A stretch of 64,000 nt of DNA, taken from positions 744,001 to 808,000 of the forward strand of contig CAXBGS010000001.1 in the NCBI GenBank assembly GCA_963975425.1, read 5' to 3'. Below the pieces are notes generated by a model that had not been told where the DNA came from, did not search any database, and worked only from the letters and a program-made list of their open reading frames with translations. How positions within the stretch are numbered: the first letter of the stretch is position 1; each line of letters begins with the position of its first letter. Positions 18,171 through 26,506 of this stretch are shown piece by piece. Source of the DNA: CAXBGS01 sp963975425 (GTDB taxonomy: Bacteria > Planctomycetota > Planctomycetia > Pirellulales > Pirellulaceae). A program made the translations under genes and the position numbers.

Positions 18171-20275
18171 GTTCGATCTCCTTGCTCAGTTGTCGGACTG
18201 CCAAAATAGATTGCCAGCGTGCTGCGGATCGTTCCAAACACGTCTTGAAACAACAGGCTGGCCGCTGGCATCGTTCCGCAATGGAAACGAACTGTCGCCG
18301 GTGCACCCGCCTGAACGCTGGCATCACCAAAGGCGTCGGTTCGATCAACGGCATCATGTTCAAGTTTCAGCACGACCGTCGTGGCGGGTTGGCCATCGAT
18401 CAAGTCCACCGTTGCGGGCCCCATGCGCACCAGTGCGGCGGACTGCGTCTGGTCGGGTCGCGACAGCAGGGCCACCGACGCATTGCATCCCTCGTCAAGC
18501 GATTCTTCCAAACGGAGGATCCGTTTTTGCGGGACTTTCGCATCGACCAACCAGGGCGAGTCCTTGCCGACAACTTGCAGTAAATGTTCGCCGCGCCTCA
18601 ATGGACGATGTTGCAGTCGATCATCGACTCGCCAGGCATCAACCGTTCCGTCACGATCGGCGCGTACCGCCAGCGATTCTTCGACACTGCGTAGCAAAGC
18701 CAATTGCTGATCGATTGATCGAATTTCTTCGTCGACCAAACGCTGTTCGCTTTGCACGTGCTCGTTCGAAGCTGCATAGGTTGACTCGGCTGTCACGATC
18801 GCGTTGGTCCATCGGGACTGTTGCTGCGTCAGCACGGCACGTTTACCCGCCAGCATCACGATTTCTTGTTGCAAGTCGGTGTCGACCAAGGTCAACAAAA
18901 GCTCACCTTTTTGAACCACTTGCCCGTGGTGAACATGAACCTTTTGAACGGTGACATCGCGCGGCGCGGTCAACGTCTGAACATCCGCCGGCCGAATCGT
19001 CGCATCGGCGACGATCACCACCGGCAGCGGCAGGATCGCAATCAGCAATAACACCAAAGCGAATCCGACCACGAGTAAAGGATTGCGCCATCGCGTCCAG
19101 TCCGACTCGGGTGACGGCATAACGGCGGACAACCATTTAGCGCCCGGCACGCGAGTGCGTTTGGCCGCAGCCTGCTGCGCCAGTTGTGCGTGTTCAACCA
19201 GACGATGTAAATCGCGAGCGATGACGTCGAAGTCGAAATCGTGATCCGGACCACTCATCAAAACGCATCGCAGTCGCGATGGATGTTCCGGCGCGACCAC
19301 GGCGCGGACACACATGTCATCTTCACTGGATGCCGCGGAATCATTCGGCCAAATTGTTAGCGTTTCATCTCTGCAACTTGATCCTGCGGCCTGTCGAATC
19401 TGTTCCGCCGCGGGCGACCGCTGGTCAATCGTGTCGACATGACTGACGGCATCCAACCTCCATCGACCACCAACGCAGACACATAATCCGACGCGATCGA
19501 AACCAAAGATGTCCGCGATCGCATCAACCGTGAGCGCCGCGACGCTAGCCGAGTCCGTCGCAGTGTGCAGATCTCGCACGCACCGGTCGACGTCGGCGGC
19601 GAGATCGTGCTGGAGCCGCATTTGACGAAATTGATTCAGCCGCAAAAACTCGCCCGTCAAGTCGGCCATCTGGGCGACGAAACGCAAGTAGCCACGCTGA
19701 GTGGCAACGCCGCATTCGGGTTCTAAGAAGACTTGCATCACGTACGACCACTGCGTTGCGGTCGGATCGCTTTCGATCGGTACGACAGCGGCGGGCACCT
19801 GCGTCGGATTGATGGGGCGCGGACCATCGATCGCAACCGAGTCCTGCGGCAAATCGGGGGTCGGCGGCACAACCACAGGCTGTTGCTCGTCGGCGACTTC
19901 GATCAACAGTTGCTGGTGCGGTACATCGTTCAAAACGGGCGCGGAAGAATCGGTGATGTGGCCGAGCGCGATCAGAGACTGAAAAAACCGATTCGCGTGC
20001 GGTTCGCCCGTTCGGCGCCAAATCACGATGCCTTCCGCTGCCATCGCACGCAGGACTCGATCCGAGACGAACGCTAAAAACTGAGTCTCCGTGCGATCGC
20101 CGTGAACCGCCTGAGCCACTTCGCGGACGATTTCAGTGATTTCGCGGCGGACATCATTGATCAGCGGATCGGACTTCGGTGCCGGACGGGTTTGCGCAGC
20201 CGTAGCCGAAACGCCCGACACGAGTGACGGCGAAAACACGAATGGCTGATCGATAGATGAGCCTGCGGTACTCAC
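18167..20275 (-). CDS. GAF-domain / transmembrane / HlyD fusion protein
   Basis: A 702-residue protein that starts at a GTG (20275). The N-terminal part holds GAF-like sensory sequence: a first segment about 45-240, then a clearer GAF domain (DSASVAALTVDAIADIFGF, about 245-380). A single membrane helix follows near 425-450 (NPLLVVGFALVLLLIAILPLPVVIV), then a HlyD-type lipoyl and helical hairpin region (TAPRDVTVQKVHVHHGQVVQKGELLLTL). This places a sensor in the cytoplasm and an adaptor in the periplasm on one chain. It is the first gene of the operon, overlapping the next by GTGA. No inner-membrane transporter gene (ABC, RND or MFS) is adjacent. The signal it senses is unknown. Confidence 0.85.
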   Translation of the reverse strand: MSTAGSSIDQPFVFSPSLVSGVSATAAQTRPAPKSDPLINDVRREITEIVREVAQAVHGDRTETQFLAFVSDRVLRAMAAEGIVIWRRTGEPHANRFFQSLIALGHITDSSAPVLNDVPHQQLLIEVADEQQPVVVPPTPDLPQDSVAIDGPRPINPTQVPAAVVPIESDPTATQWSYVMQVFLEPECGVATQRGYLRFVAQMADLTGEFLRLNQFRQMRLQHDLAADVDRCVRDLHTATDSASVAALTVDAIADIFGFDRVGLCVCVGGRWRLDAVSHVDTIDQRSPAAEQIRQAAGSSCRDETLTIWPNDSAASSEDDMCVRAVVAPEHPSRLRCVLMSGPDHDFDFDVIARDLHRLVEHAQLAQQAAAKRTRVPGAKWLSAVMPSPESDWTRWRNPLLVVGFALVLLLIAILPLPVVIVADATIRPADVQTLTAPRDVTVQKVHVHHGQVVQKGELLLTLVDTDLQQEIVMLAGKRAVLTQQQSRWTNAIVTAESTYAASNEHVQSEQRLVDEEIRSIDQQLALLRSVEESLAVRADRDGTVDAWRVDDRLQHRPLRRGEHLLQVVGKDSPWLVDAKVPQKRILRLEESLDEGCNASVALLSRPDQTQSAALVRMGPATVDLIDGQPATTVVLKLEHDAVDRTDAFGDASVQAGAPATVRFHCGTMPAASLLFQDVFGTIRSTLAIYFGSPTTEQGDRT

Positions 20276-20733
20276 GGCAGCGGGCGCACGGATGGCGCTC
20301 CCCCATTCAATAGCGGATCGACATTCTTGCGAGTATCAAATCTGTACCGCTGCGGACAACCTCGGTCCCACGCATCGGCTCGCTTGGTCCGACAATCCGC
20401 GCATGGGACACCGTTTCGACATGCCGCGGCACCATCGTTTCAAAGCGCCGTGAAACTCGCCGTTTGCTGTAAACTTGAGTACTCAGCGTTCCTATCCTGC
20501 CGTGGAAACGCATCGCAAAGCGGTCGGTTTCGGTGGATTACGATCACAACGAGAAAATAGGCAACCGGTGGGTAAGCGGAGGAAAATTCGTCAGAATGAA
20601 TCCGCATCAAATTGGACCGGCTTGCGATCGTCACTTGTTTTGTGCGGTCCTTCGATGGTGCATGCTTGTCCGTCAGGCGTCTTGTCGCCGCCCGACTCTG
20701 CGCCCAAACCCGTTCGCTCGTCCAATTCTGTTC
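20276..20733. other. Divergent intergenic region upstream of the HlyD/M50 operon and the M28 gene
   Basis: About 458 bases between two divergent starts. It contains a ten-base palindrome TGAGTACTCA at 20476-20485 but no gene I can support. The frame open from 20533 into the M28 gene encodes Arg/Cys/Pro-rich sequence unlike the family, so I do not treat it as coding. Promoters for both directions should lie here. Confidence 0.45.
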
Positions 20734-21924
20734 ATGAAACTTAAGCGTATGAAACTTAGCGACGCCGAATCGAAGTCCACCATTCGCGCCACTTCAGGGC
20801 GGCCGACGGGACCGAGCCAACCACGCGGCGCCGAAACGTCGTCAGGGTCCATAGGTTCATCGGCGCCCTTGGATTCATCGGCGGCAAATGGGCCGACGAA
20901 AGAAAATTCATCGGTTGGGGTGCGTCGATCAGGGTCCGGCTGGCTGATGATCGCGGTGACGTTTGTGGCATTGCTGCTGGTGATGATTGTCGGCGCTTTT
21001 TGGGCTGGCTTTTTTGACCGAAGCGGGGCGCCGGTCCAGAGCCCGACACTTTCCGCCATCCCGGCGGTCTACGACGCGGATCGCGCGATGGGATACCTGA
21101 AAAAGATTTGCGACATCGGACCGAGGCCATCGGGAACCGAGGCCATGCAGCGACAGCAGAAGATGTTGCAAGAGTTTTTCACTCAGCAAGGCGCTGGTGT
21201 CTCCATGCAGACTTTCGAAATTCGACATCCCCAAGACGGCTCAGCCGTCCCGATGGCAAACTTGATCGCGCGATGGAACGTCGACCGACCGAAACGCTAT
21301 TTACTGTGTGCGCACTACGATACACGCCCGTTTCCCGATCAAGATCGTCGCAACCGCAAGGGAATTTTCATCGGCGCCAACGACGGCGGCAGTGGTACCG
21401 CCGCATTGATGGAAATGTCGCATCAAATGGCAGACCTGCCCAGCGACGTGGGCGTCGACATGGTCTTGTTTGACGGTGAAGAGTTCATTTGGGAACAGGG
21501 TCGCGACGAGTACTTTTTGGGTTCGAAATACTTCGCCAGAAATTATGTCGCCGAACCTCCCGCGATTCCCTATCGCGCCGGCGTCTTATTGGACATGGTG
21601 GCTGATCGCGAGCTAAAGATTTATTACGAGCAAAACAGTTTAAGTTACGCGCCCGAGATCGCGCGCGGAATTTGGAAAACGGCAGACCGACTTGGGGTTC
21701 GCGCTTTCGTGCCGCGCAGCCGCCATCGCGTCGAGGATGACCATATTCCGCTAAACCAGATCGCAAAGATCCCGACAGTTGACCTGATCGACTTTGATTA
21801 TCCGCGTGCCGGGATCGGAGCCCCATCGTATTGGCACACCGAACAAGACATTCCCGCCAATTGCAGCGGAGAGTCAATAGCGGCGGTCGTGTGGGTCGTT
21901 CACGAATGGTTAAAGCAGCAATAG
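20734..21924 (+). CDS. Membrane-anchored M28 peptidase / glutaminyl-cyclase-like protein
   Basis: About 396 residues from the ATG at 20734 (MKLKRMKLSDAE). A Ser/Pro-rich N-terminal stretch is followed by one membrane helix (about residues 75-97, SGWLMIAVTFVALLLVMIV) and then an M28 catalytic domain facing the periplasm. The pattern matches type II glutaminyl cyclases: AHYDTRP, GANDGGSG (zinc Asp), FDGEEF (zinc Glu), EDDHIPL and YWHTEQD (zinc His). These enzymes form N-terminal pyroglutamate, and close relatives are aminopeptidases. EDDHIPL with YWHT favours the cyclase branch. A small membrane-protein gene follows 9 bases later. Confidence 0.82.
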   Translation: MKLKRMKLSDAESKSTIRATSGRPTGPSQPRGAETSSGSIGSSAPLDSSAANGPTKENSSVGVRRSGSGWLMIAVTFVALLLVMIVGAFWAGFFDRSGAPVQSPTLSAIPAVYDADRAMGYLKKICDIGPRPSGTEAMQRQQKMLQEFFTQQGAGVSMQTFEIRHPQDGSAVPMANLIARWNVDRPKRYLLCAHYDTRPFPDQDRRNRKGIFIGANDGGSGTAALMEMSHQMADLPSDVGVDMVLFDGEEFIWEQGRDEYFLGSKYFARNYVAEPPAIPYRAGVLLDMVADRELKIYYEQNSLSYAPEIARGIWKTADRLGVRAFVPRSRHRVEDDHIPLNQIAKIPTVDLIDFDYPRAGIGAPSYWHTEQDIPANCSGESIAAVVWVVHEWLKQQ

Positions 21925-21933
21925 AGAGTCCAG

Positions 21934-22293
21934 ATGTTTGCCAGCGGAATGATTTTGGCCGTCACGTTGATCGCCTTTGCGTGTTGGTTGCACGTCAACG
22001 AAATGCGTGGCTGGGCAAACGAGTCCTACGATTCGGACTTGGACAAAGAATACTTGTCGCGTCGAACGAGAGCCCGACGTCGGGTCAACCTGATCATCGG
22101 CGGATGCGGCGTACTGATCCTGGTCGCCACGATCGCTGGGCCAGGCCCCGTTTGGATTGCCGCGTGGATGTCCGTCAGTATCGGATTGTTGACCGTCGTG
22201 ATGTTAGCCGTGCTGGATGCGATTCGCACGCACCGTTATCACCGCAAGAAGCTTCCCGAAGTTCGCGAAAAGACGTTGGGAAACGATAAGTAG
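21934..22293 (+). CDS. Small conserved membrane protein
   Basis: A 119-residue protein with an N-terminal membrane helix (residues 3-20), a charged cytoplasmic stretch with RRTRARRRV, and two further helices (about 52-70 and 74-92), ending in a basic and charged tail. It starts 9 bases after the M28 gene stop, so the two are probably translated from one message. I do not recognise a family. Confidence 0.65.
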   Translation: MFASGMILAVTLIAFACWLHVNEMRGWANESYDSDLDKEYLSRRTRARRRVNLIIGGCGVLILVATIAGPGPVWIAAWMSVSIGLLTVVMLAVLDAIRTHRYHRKKLPEVREKTLGNDK

Positions 22294-22414
22294 TGCCGAG
22301 TGCGCGAAAGTGCGACGGTTCGCTACAATGCCGCGACCTTCGCCGTACCCGCGGTGACGGCGCCGTCCCGTAAACACCCGTCCTTTCAGTCCTGTAACAA
22401 ACTGCTTTAACGAC

Positions 22415-24214
22415 ATGAGCACTGCTACTTTGCCCGCGCGGAAAGATGTGAACGAGTCCGATCGATGGGACCTGTCCAGTTTGTATCCGAACGATGAAAG
22501 CTGGGATGCCGAGTTCAAGAAGCTGGAATCGCGAATCGAAACCTACGAATCGTTCCGCGGTCGATTGGGCGAAACGGCTGCCGTTCTGGCCGAGGCGTTA
22601 ACGTTTGACAGTGAATTTGATCGTGCTGCCGAACGGTTGGGCACCTACGCGTTCTTACGCACAACGGAAGACCAAAGCGATAGTGATTGCCAAGCCATGA
22701 AGGCGCGGTTTCAAAATTTGGCCGTGCGCGCCGGCCAAGCCGCCAGCTTTATGCGCCCCGAACTGCTGGCGATTGATCCCGACAAGATGGCGGCGATGAT
22801 GCAGGACGATCAGCTCGAGTTGTTTCGCCTGCAACTGGAACGGTTGCTTCGTTATCGCCCGCACACGCTGACCGATAATGAGGAACGCATCTTGGCCATG
22901 CAGGGCGAAATGGCCGCCGCGGCCGGCAACGCGTTTCGCCAATTGAATGATGCCGATTTGCGGTTCGGCGAACTCGAAGATCACAACGGCGAAACTCGCG
23001 AACTATCTCACGCAACGTTCAGCCAATTCTTGATTAGCCCTGACCGCAACGTACGCCGCAAAGCGTTTGATCAATACTACGAACAGTTTTCGAATCACGA
23101 AAACACGATGGCAGCGACGCTGACCGGCAGCATCCACCGGGACGTTTACTATGCAAAAGTTCGAAATTTTGACAGCAGTCTCGAAGCCGCGTTGTTCCCC
23201 GACAACGTGCCGGTCGATGTCTATGACAATTTAATCACTGCGGTCCGCGAGTCGCTGCCCAATGTGCATCATTATCTAGACGTACGTCGCCGCAAGATGG
23301 ACCTGACAACGATCCATCATTATGACACGTACGTTCCGATTCTTAGTAACATCGAAAAGCACCACACATGGGATCAAGCGACCGAAGTGCTGCTGAAGTC
23401 CCTGGAACCGCTCGGCAGCGAATACCTGGGCGTCTTGGAAGAAGGTTTGCGGGGTCGATGGGCCGATCGCTATCCCAATCGAGGAAAACAAAGCGGCGCG
23501 TTCAGTTGCGGAACCTTCGACGGCGACCCGTATATCTTGATGAACTTTAAACCCGAAGTACTCAACGATGTTTTCACGCTGACGCATGAGGCGGGTCACT
23601 CAATGCACAGTTGGTTCTCGGCCCGCAGCCAGCCATTTGAATATTACAACTATACGATCTTCGTGGCGGAGGTTGCCAGCACGTTCAACGAACAACTGTT
23701 GACCGAGTATCTGCTTTCTAATGCAGCCGACGACAATGAACGCGCGTACTTGATCAACAATGAATTGGACAGCATTCGCGCGACGGTCGTCCGTCAGACG
23801 ATGTTTGCGGAATTCGAAAAACGAACGCACGAGATGGCCGAAGCGGGCGAACCGCTGACCGTGAAATCTCTTCGCAGCACTTATCGTGAGCTGTTGGACG
23901 CGTACTTTGGACCAGAATTCACGATCGACCAGAAGCTGGAACTTGAGTGTTTCCGCATCCCACATTTCTATCGCGCTTTTTACGTCTACAAATACGCGAC
24001 TGGATTAAGCGCCGCGGTCGCACTGTCACGGCGTGTGCTGGAAGGCGGTCAGGCCGAACTGGATGATTACTTGAAATTTTTGTCCGGCGGCTGCAGCAAA
24101 GATCCGCTTGACCTGCTTCGTGATGCAGGTGTGGACATGACTCAACCACAGCCCGTCGCGACGACCCTGCAGCGTTTTAAACAGTTGACCGAAGAACTTG
24201 ATCGGCTGATTTAA
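22415..24214 (+). CDS. pepF: Oligoendopeptidase F (M3 family)
   Basis: A 599-residue cytoplasmic zinc metallopeptidase that cuts short peptides. The N-terminal helical domain begins DRWDLSSLYPNDESW, which is typical of PepF. The active site is HEAGHSMHSWF near residue 391, followed by EVASTFNEQLL carrying the third ligand Glu. HFYRAFYVYKYATG near the C-terminus is the substrate-binding Tyr/His region. Length and motifs agree with the family. About 120 bases precede it, enough for its own promoter. Confidence 0.95.
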   Translation: MSTATLPARKDVNESDRWDLSSLYPNDESWDAEFKKLESRIETYESFRGRLGETAAVLAEALTFDSEFDRAAERLGTYAFLRTTEDQSDSDCQAMKARFQNLAVRAGQAASFMRPELLAIDPDKMAAMMQDDQLELFRLQLERLLRYRPHTLTDNEERILAMQGEMAAAAGNAFRQLNDADLRFGELEDHNGETRELSHATFSQFLISPDRNVRRKAFDQYYEQFSNHENTMAATLTGSIHRDVYYAKVRNFDSSLEAALFPDNVPVDVYDNLITAVRESLPNVHHYLDVRRRKMDLTTIHHYDTYVPILSNIEKHHTWDQATEVLLKSLEPLGSEYLGVLEEGLRGRWADRYPNRGKQSGAFSCGTFDGDPYILMNFKPEVLNDVFTLTHEAGHSMHSWFSARSQPFEYYNYTIFVAEVASTFNEQLLTEYLLSNAADDNERAYLINNELDSIRATVVRQTMFAEFEKRTHEMAEAGEPLTVKSLRSTYRELLDAYFGPEFTIDQKLELECFRIPHFYRAFYVYKYATGLSAAVALSRRVLEGGQAELDDYLKFLSGGCSKDPLDLLRDAGVDMTQPQPVATTLQRFKQLTEELDRLI

Positions 24215-24285
24215 AACCAAACTAGATCGTGTCAAAGTCAGCGAACCATCCGTCCGTATTCCCCTCCTGAATTAAGCCTGAATCC

Positions 24286-24834
24286 ATGTCTGAACGAATC
24301 ATTCTGCGCACCGGTGAAGCCCTTGTTGCCGGTGGACCTCCGTTCACAGCTGCGGAACCCGAAGTCGTCATCGGCGAACTCGACGGACCGGTCGGAACCG
24401 CAATCGCCACACTGACCGGCGACCAATCGATGGGCCACAGCAAGGTTTTCGCCATTCTCAATACGGACATCCAAGTCCGACCGGTCACCCTGTGCGTCAG
24501 TAAAGTGACGGTCAAGAACAAGCGTTACACCAATATTTTGATGGGCACGGTCCAGGCGGCAATCGCAAACGGCGTGCTCGATGCGGTTCGGGCAGGCGAC
24601 TTGCCAAAAGAGAAAGCAAACGATCTCGGCATCATTTGTAGCGTTTGGCTGAACCCCGGAGTGATCGATGATGATAACTTAGATCACAAATCGCTATTCG
24701 AAATTCACCGAAAAGCGATGGCGCAGGCGATTCATAAAGCCATGGCATGTGAACCGTCGATCGACTGGCTGCTAGAGAACCAGGAAAACATCACGCACAA
24801 GTATTATCAAATGGGACTGGACGGAAAGATCTGA
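24286..24834 (+). CDS. Formaldehyde-activating-enzyme (Fae) homologue
   Basis: A 182-residue protein aligned along its length with Fae, which condenses formaldehyde with tetrahydromethanopterin. The N-terminal GEALVAGG, the VTVKNKRYTNILMGTVQAAIANGVLDAV core and a C-terminal AMAQAIHKAMACEPS segment all match. In characterised Fae the N-terminal EVAHIDL contains a His proposed as catalytic acid. Here the equivalent stretch is TAAEPEVVIG, with Glu24 in its place. This suggests a Fae-like branch with a different activity or none. No other C1-transfer gene is adjacent. It follows pepF by 70 bases. Confidence 0.8.
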   Translation: MSERIILRTGEALVAGGPPFTAAEPEVVIGELDGPVGTAIATLTGDQSMGHSKVFAILNTDIQVRPVTLCVSKVTVKNKRYTNILMGTVQAAIANGVLDAVRAGDLPKEKANDLGIICSVWLNPGVIDDDNLDHKSLFEIHRKAMAQAIHKAMACEPSIDWLLENQENITHKYYQMGLDGKI

Positions 24835-24931
24835 GATCGCGGCGCTGGTTAACCGTCGCGTCAGCGAACCGCCACGTCCTTTGAAAACCGAATTGGTATG
24901 CCCCCCAACAACATTCAGGACGAAAGCTGAA

Positions 24932-26188
24932 ATGAACCGCTCCCTCATTCGATTGGTCGTCATACTTTCCGCCGTCATCATGGGCGCGCCTTACTCGCCG
25001 GCTCAGCGACAAAACGCAAACGACTCGGCCCCACGGCGCGGTGCGGACAATGGCAATTCGCAAAATCGCCCCGGCGCAAATGCGACCGGCCTAATTGATC
25101 GCTGGCTGCGCGGCGATCAGGACGCCGACGGCAGACTTGCCAAGGACGAAGTCACCGGATTGCAAAAGCGATTTTTCGACCGCAACGATCGAAACGGTGA
25201 CGGGTTTCTCGACCGGAAAGAACTCAGCCAGGTCGTCGCTCAATTGGCAAAGAATCGGGCCCAAGCAAACAGCAACACCAGGAATCAAAATACCAACCGT
25301 CAACCAGGACAATCGATCGATCAGCTACGAAACAAAATCCCCGATGGCGTGACGCTGGTCCCCGACATCGCATATCGCGAAGGGCATCCACGGTGGAAAC
25401 TGGATCTGCTGATGCCAAGCGATCGGGGACAGGAACCTCGCCCGGCAATCGTGTTTGTCCACGGCGGCGGCTGGCGGAATGGTGACAAACGGGCCGCCAG
25501 TTTTTTCGATCCGGCAATCGAATTCGCGTCAAAAGGCTACGTTTGCATTTCGGTCAACTATCGATTCTTGTCCGACGTGCAAATGATGGACACCGTCGCC
25601 GATGTGAAATGTGCGGTCCGATGGCTGCGAGCGCACGCGGACAAGTACAACGTCGACGTCGATCGGCTGGGTGCGTACGGCAACTCTGCGGGAGCGCATC
25701 TGGTATCGATGCTGGGGCTGTGTCCGGGATCGGCAGGCATGGAAGGCGATGGACCATGGCAAGAACATTCCAGTCTTGTCCAAGCGGTGTGCGCCAGCGC
25801 GACTCCCACGAGTTTTCTAATGCCCATGAACAATCGCATGGCATCGACCGGTGGCAAACCGGGACAAGATTCTCGCGTGAACTCTCCGTACGCCCTGCCG
25901 GAAGAGCTGCGAAAGAAAGTTTCGCCGATTCATTATGCGTCGGCTGATGCGCCGCCCTTTCTGTTGATTCACGACGAATCAGATTCGACCGTCCTGGTCG
26001 ATCAAGCTAAAGCGTTCGCTAAAGCGCTCAAGGAATCGGGTGCGAAAGACATCACACTAAAACTTTACGACAATCGATCAGGGCACGGCGCGATGCAAAA
26101 GAACATCGCCGAGACGGGACCGCTGCGAGAAGCCTTTTTCGCACGCACGCTCGGGAACCCCACATCTAGCCAGCCCCAATCGCCGTGA
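24932..26188 (+). CDS. Secreted EF-hand and alpha/beta-hydrolase (esterase) protein
   Basis: The start at the ATG at 24932 (MNRSLIRLVVILSA) gives a signal peptide. About 20-40 residues later come two EF-hand-type calcium loops, DQDADGRLAKDE and DRNDRNGDGFLDRKE. The rest is an alpha/beta hydrolase of the carboxylesterase/acetyl-esterase kind: oxyanion loop HGGGW, nucleophile in GNSAGAH, acid region HDESDSTVLVDQ and the final His in RSGHGAMQ. EF-hand plus esterase fusions are common among secreted planctomycete hydrolases and probably act on acylated polysaccharides. The substrate is inference. Two hairpins follow the gene. Confidence 0.88.
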   Translation: MNRSLIRLVVILSAVIMGAPYSPAQRQNANDSAPRRGADNGNSQNRPGANATGLIDRWLRGDQDADGRLAKDEVTGLQKRFFDRNDRNGDGFLDRKELSQVVAQLAKNRAQANSNTRNQNTNRQPGQSIDQLRNKIPDGVTLVPDIAYREGHPRWKLDLLMPSDRGQEPRPAIVFVHGGGWRNGDKRAASFFDPAIEFASKGYVCISVNYRFLSDVQMMDTVADVKCAVRWLRAHADKYNVDVDRLGAYGNSAGAHLVSMLGLCPGSAGMEGDGPWQEHSSLVQAVCASATPTSFLMPMNNRMASTGGKPGQDSRVNSPYALPEELRKKVSPIHYASADAPPFLLIHDESDSTVLVDQAKAFAKALKESGAKDITLKLYDNRSGHGAMQKNIAETGPLREAFFARTLGNPTSSQPQSP

Positions 26189-26506
26189 TGGCTCGTCGCC
26201 GCATGCGTCGCTTCGGAATGCTGCGTTGCGAAAAGCAACCCAAGACCGAACGATGCGTGATTGATAGCATTTGATCTTATTCAATCAAATGCTCGCGGTT
26301 ACGATCCGTGTAACCGCGAAACACAAACTGAAAGCGTCGTCTTGCCGCTCGTTCGATTCCATTCGCGCGTGATCCTTCAGTCCACCGTCTCTGCTTCCGT
26401 GTGTTCCGTTTTGGCACGTTGAATTTGCACCAGCGGCTTGCAAGTACAACGCGTCGCCGACTCGGATGTACCGCAGACTGTCCCCGAAAGAATCTGGAAA
26501 GACTTG
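26189..26506. other. Intergenic region between the esterase and the sulfatase
   Basis: About 318 bases with no supported gene. It holds two perfect hairpins listed separately. The remaining stretch up to the sulfatase ATG should contain the sulfatase promoter. I see no repeat or RNA family in it. Confidence 0.5.
26267..26318 (+). promoter_or_regulatory. Two adjacent perfect hairpins
   Basis: The first is GCATTTGAT (26267-26275), loop of 8, ATCAAATGC (26284-26292). The second is CGCGGTTAC (26294-26302), loop of 7, GTAACCGCG (26310-26318). Each stem is nine perfect pairs and they are one base apart. There is no T-run after either, so they are not standard intrinsic terminators. They lie about 80 bases after the esterase stop and about 190 before the sulfatase start. 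They could protect the 3' end of the esterase message, act as a Rho-linked stop, or bind a dimeric regulator of the sulfatase gene. Confidence 0.55.

Noticed and set aside
20307..20513. Small minus-strand frame of 68 codons between divergent genes
   Set aside because: No ribosome site, no family features, and it sits in the region that should hold promoters.
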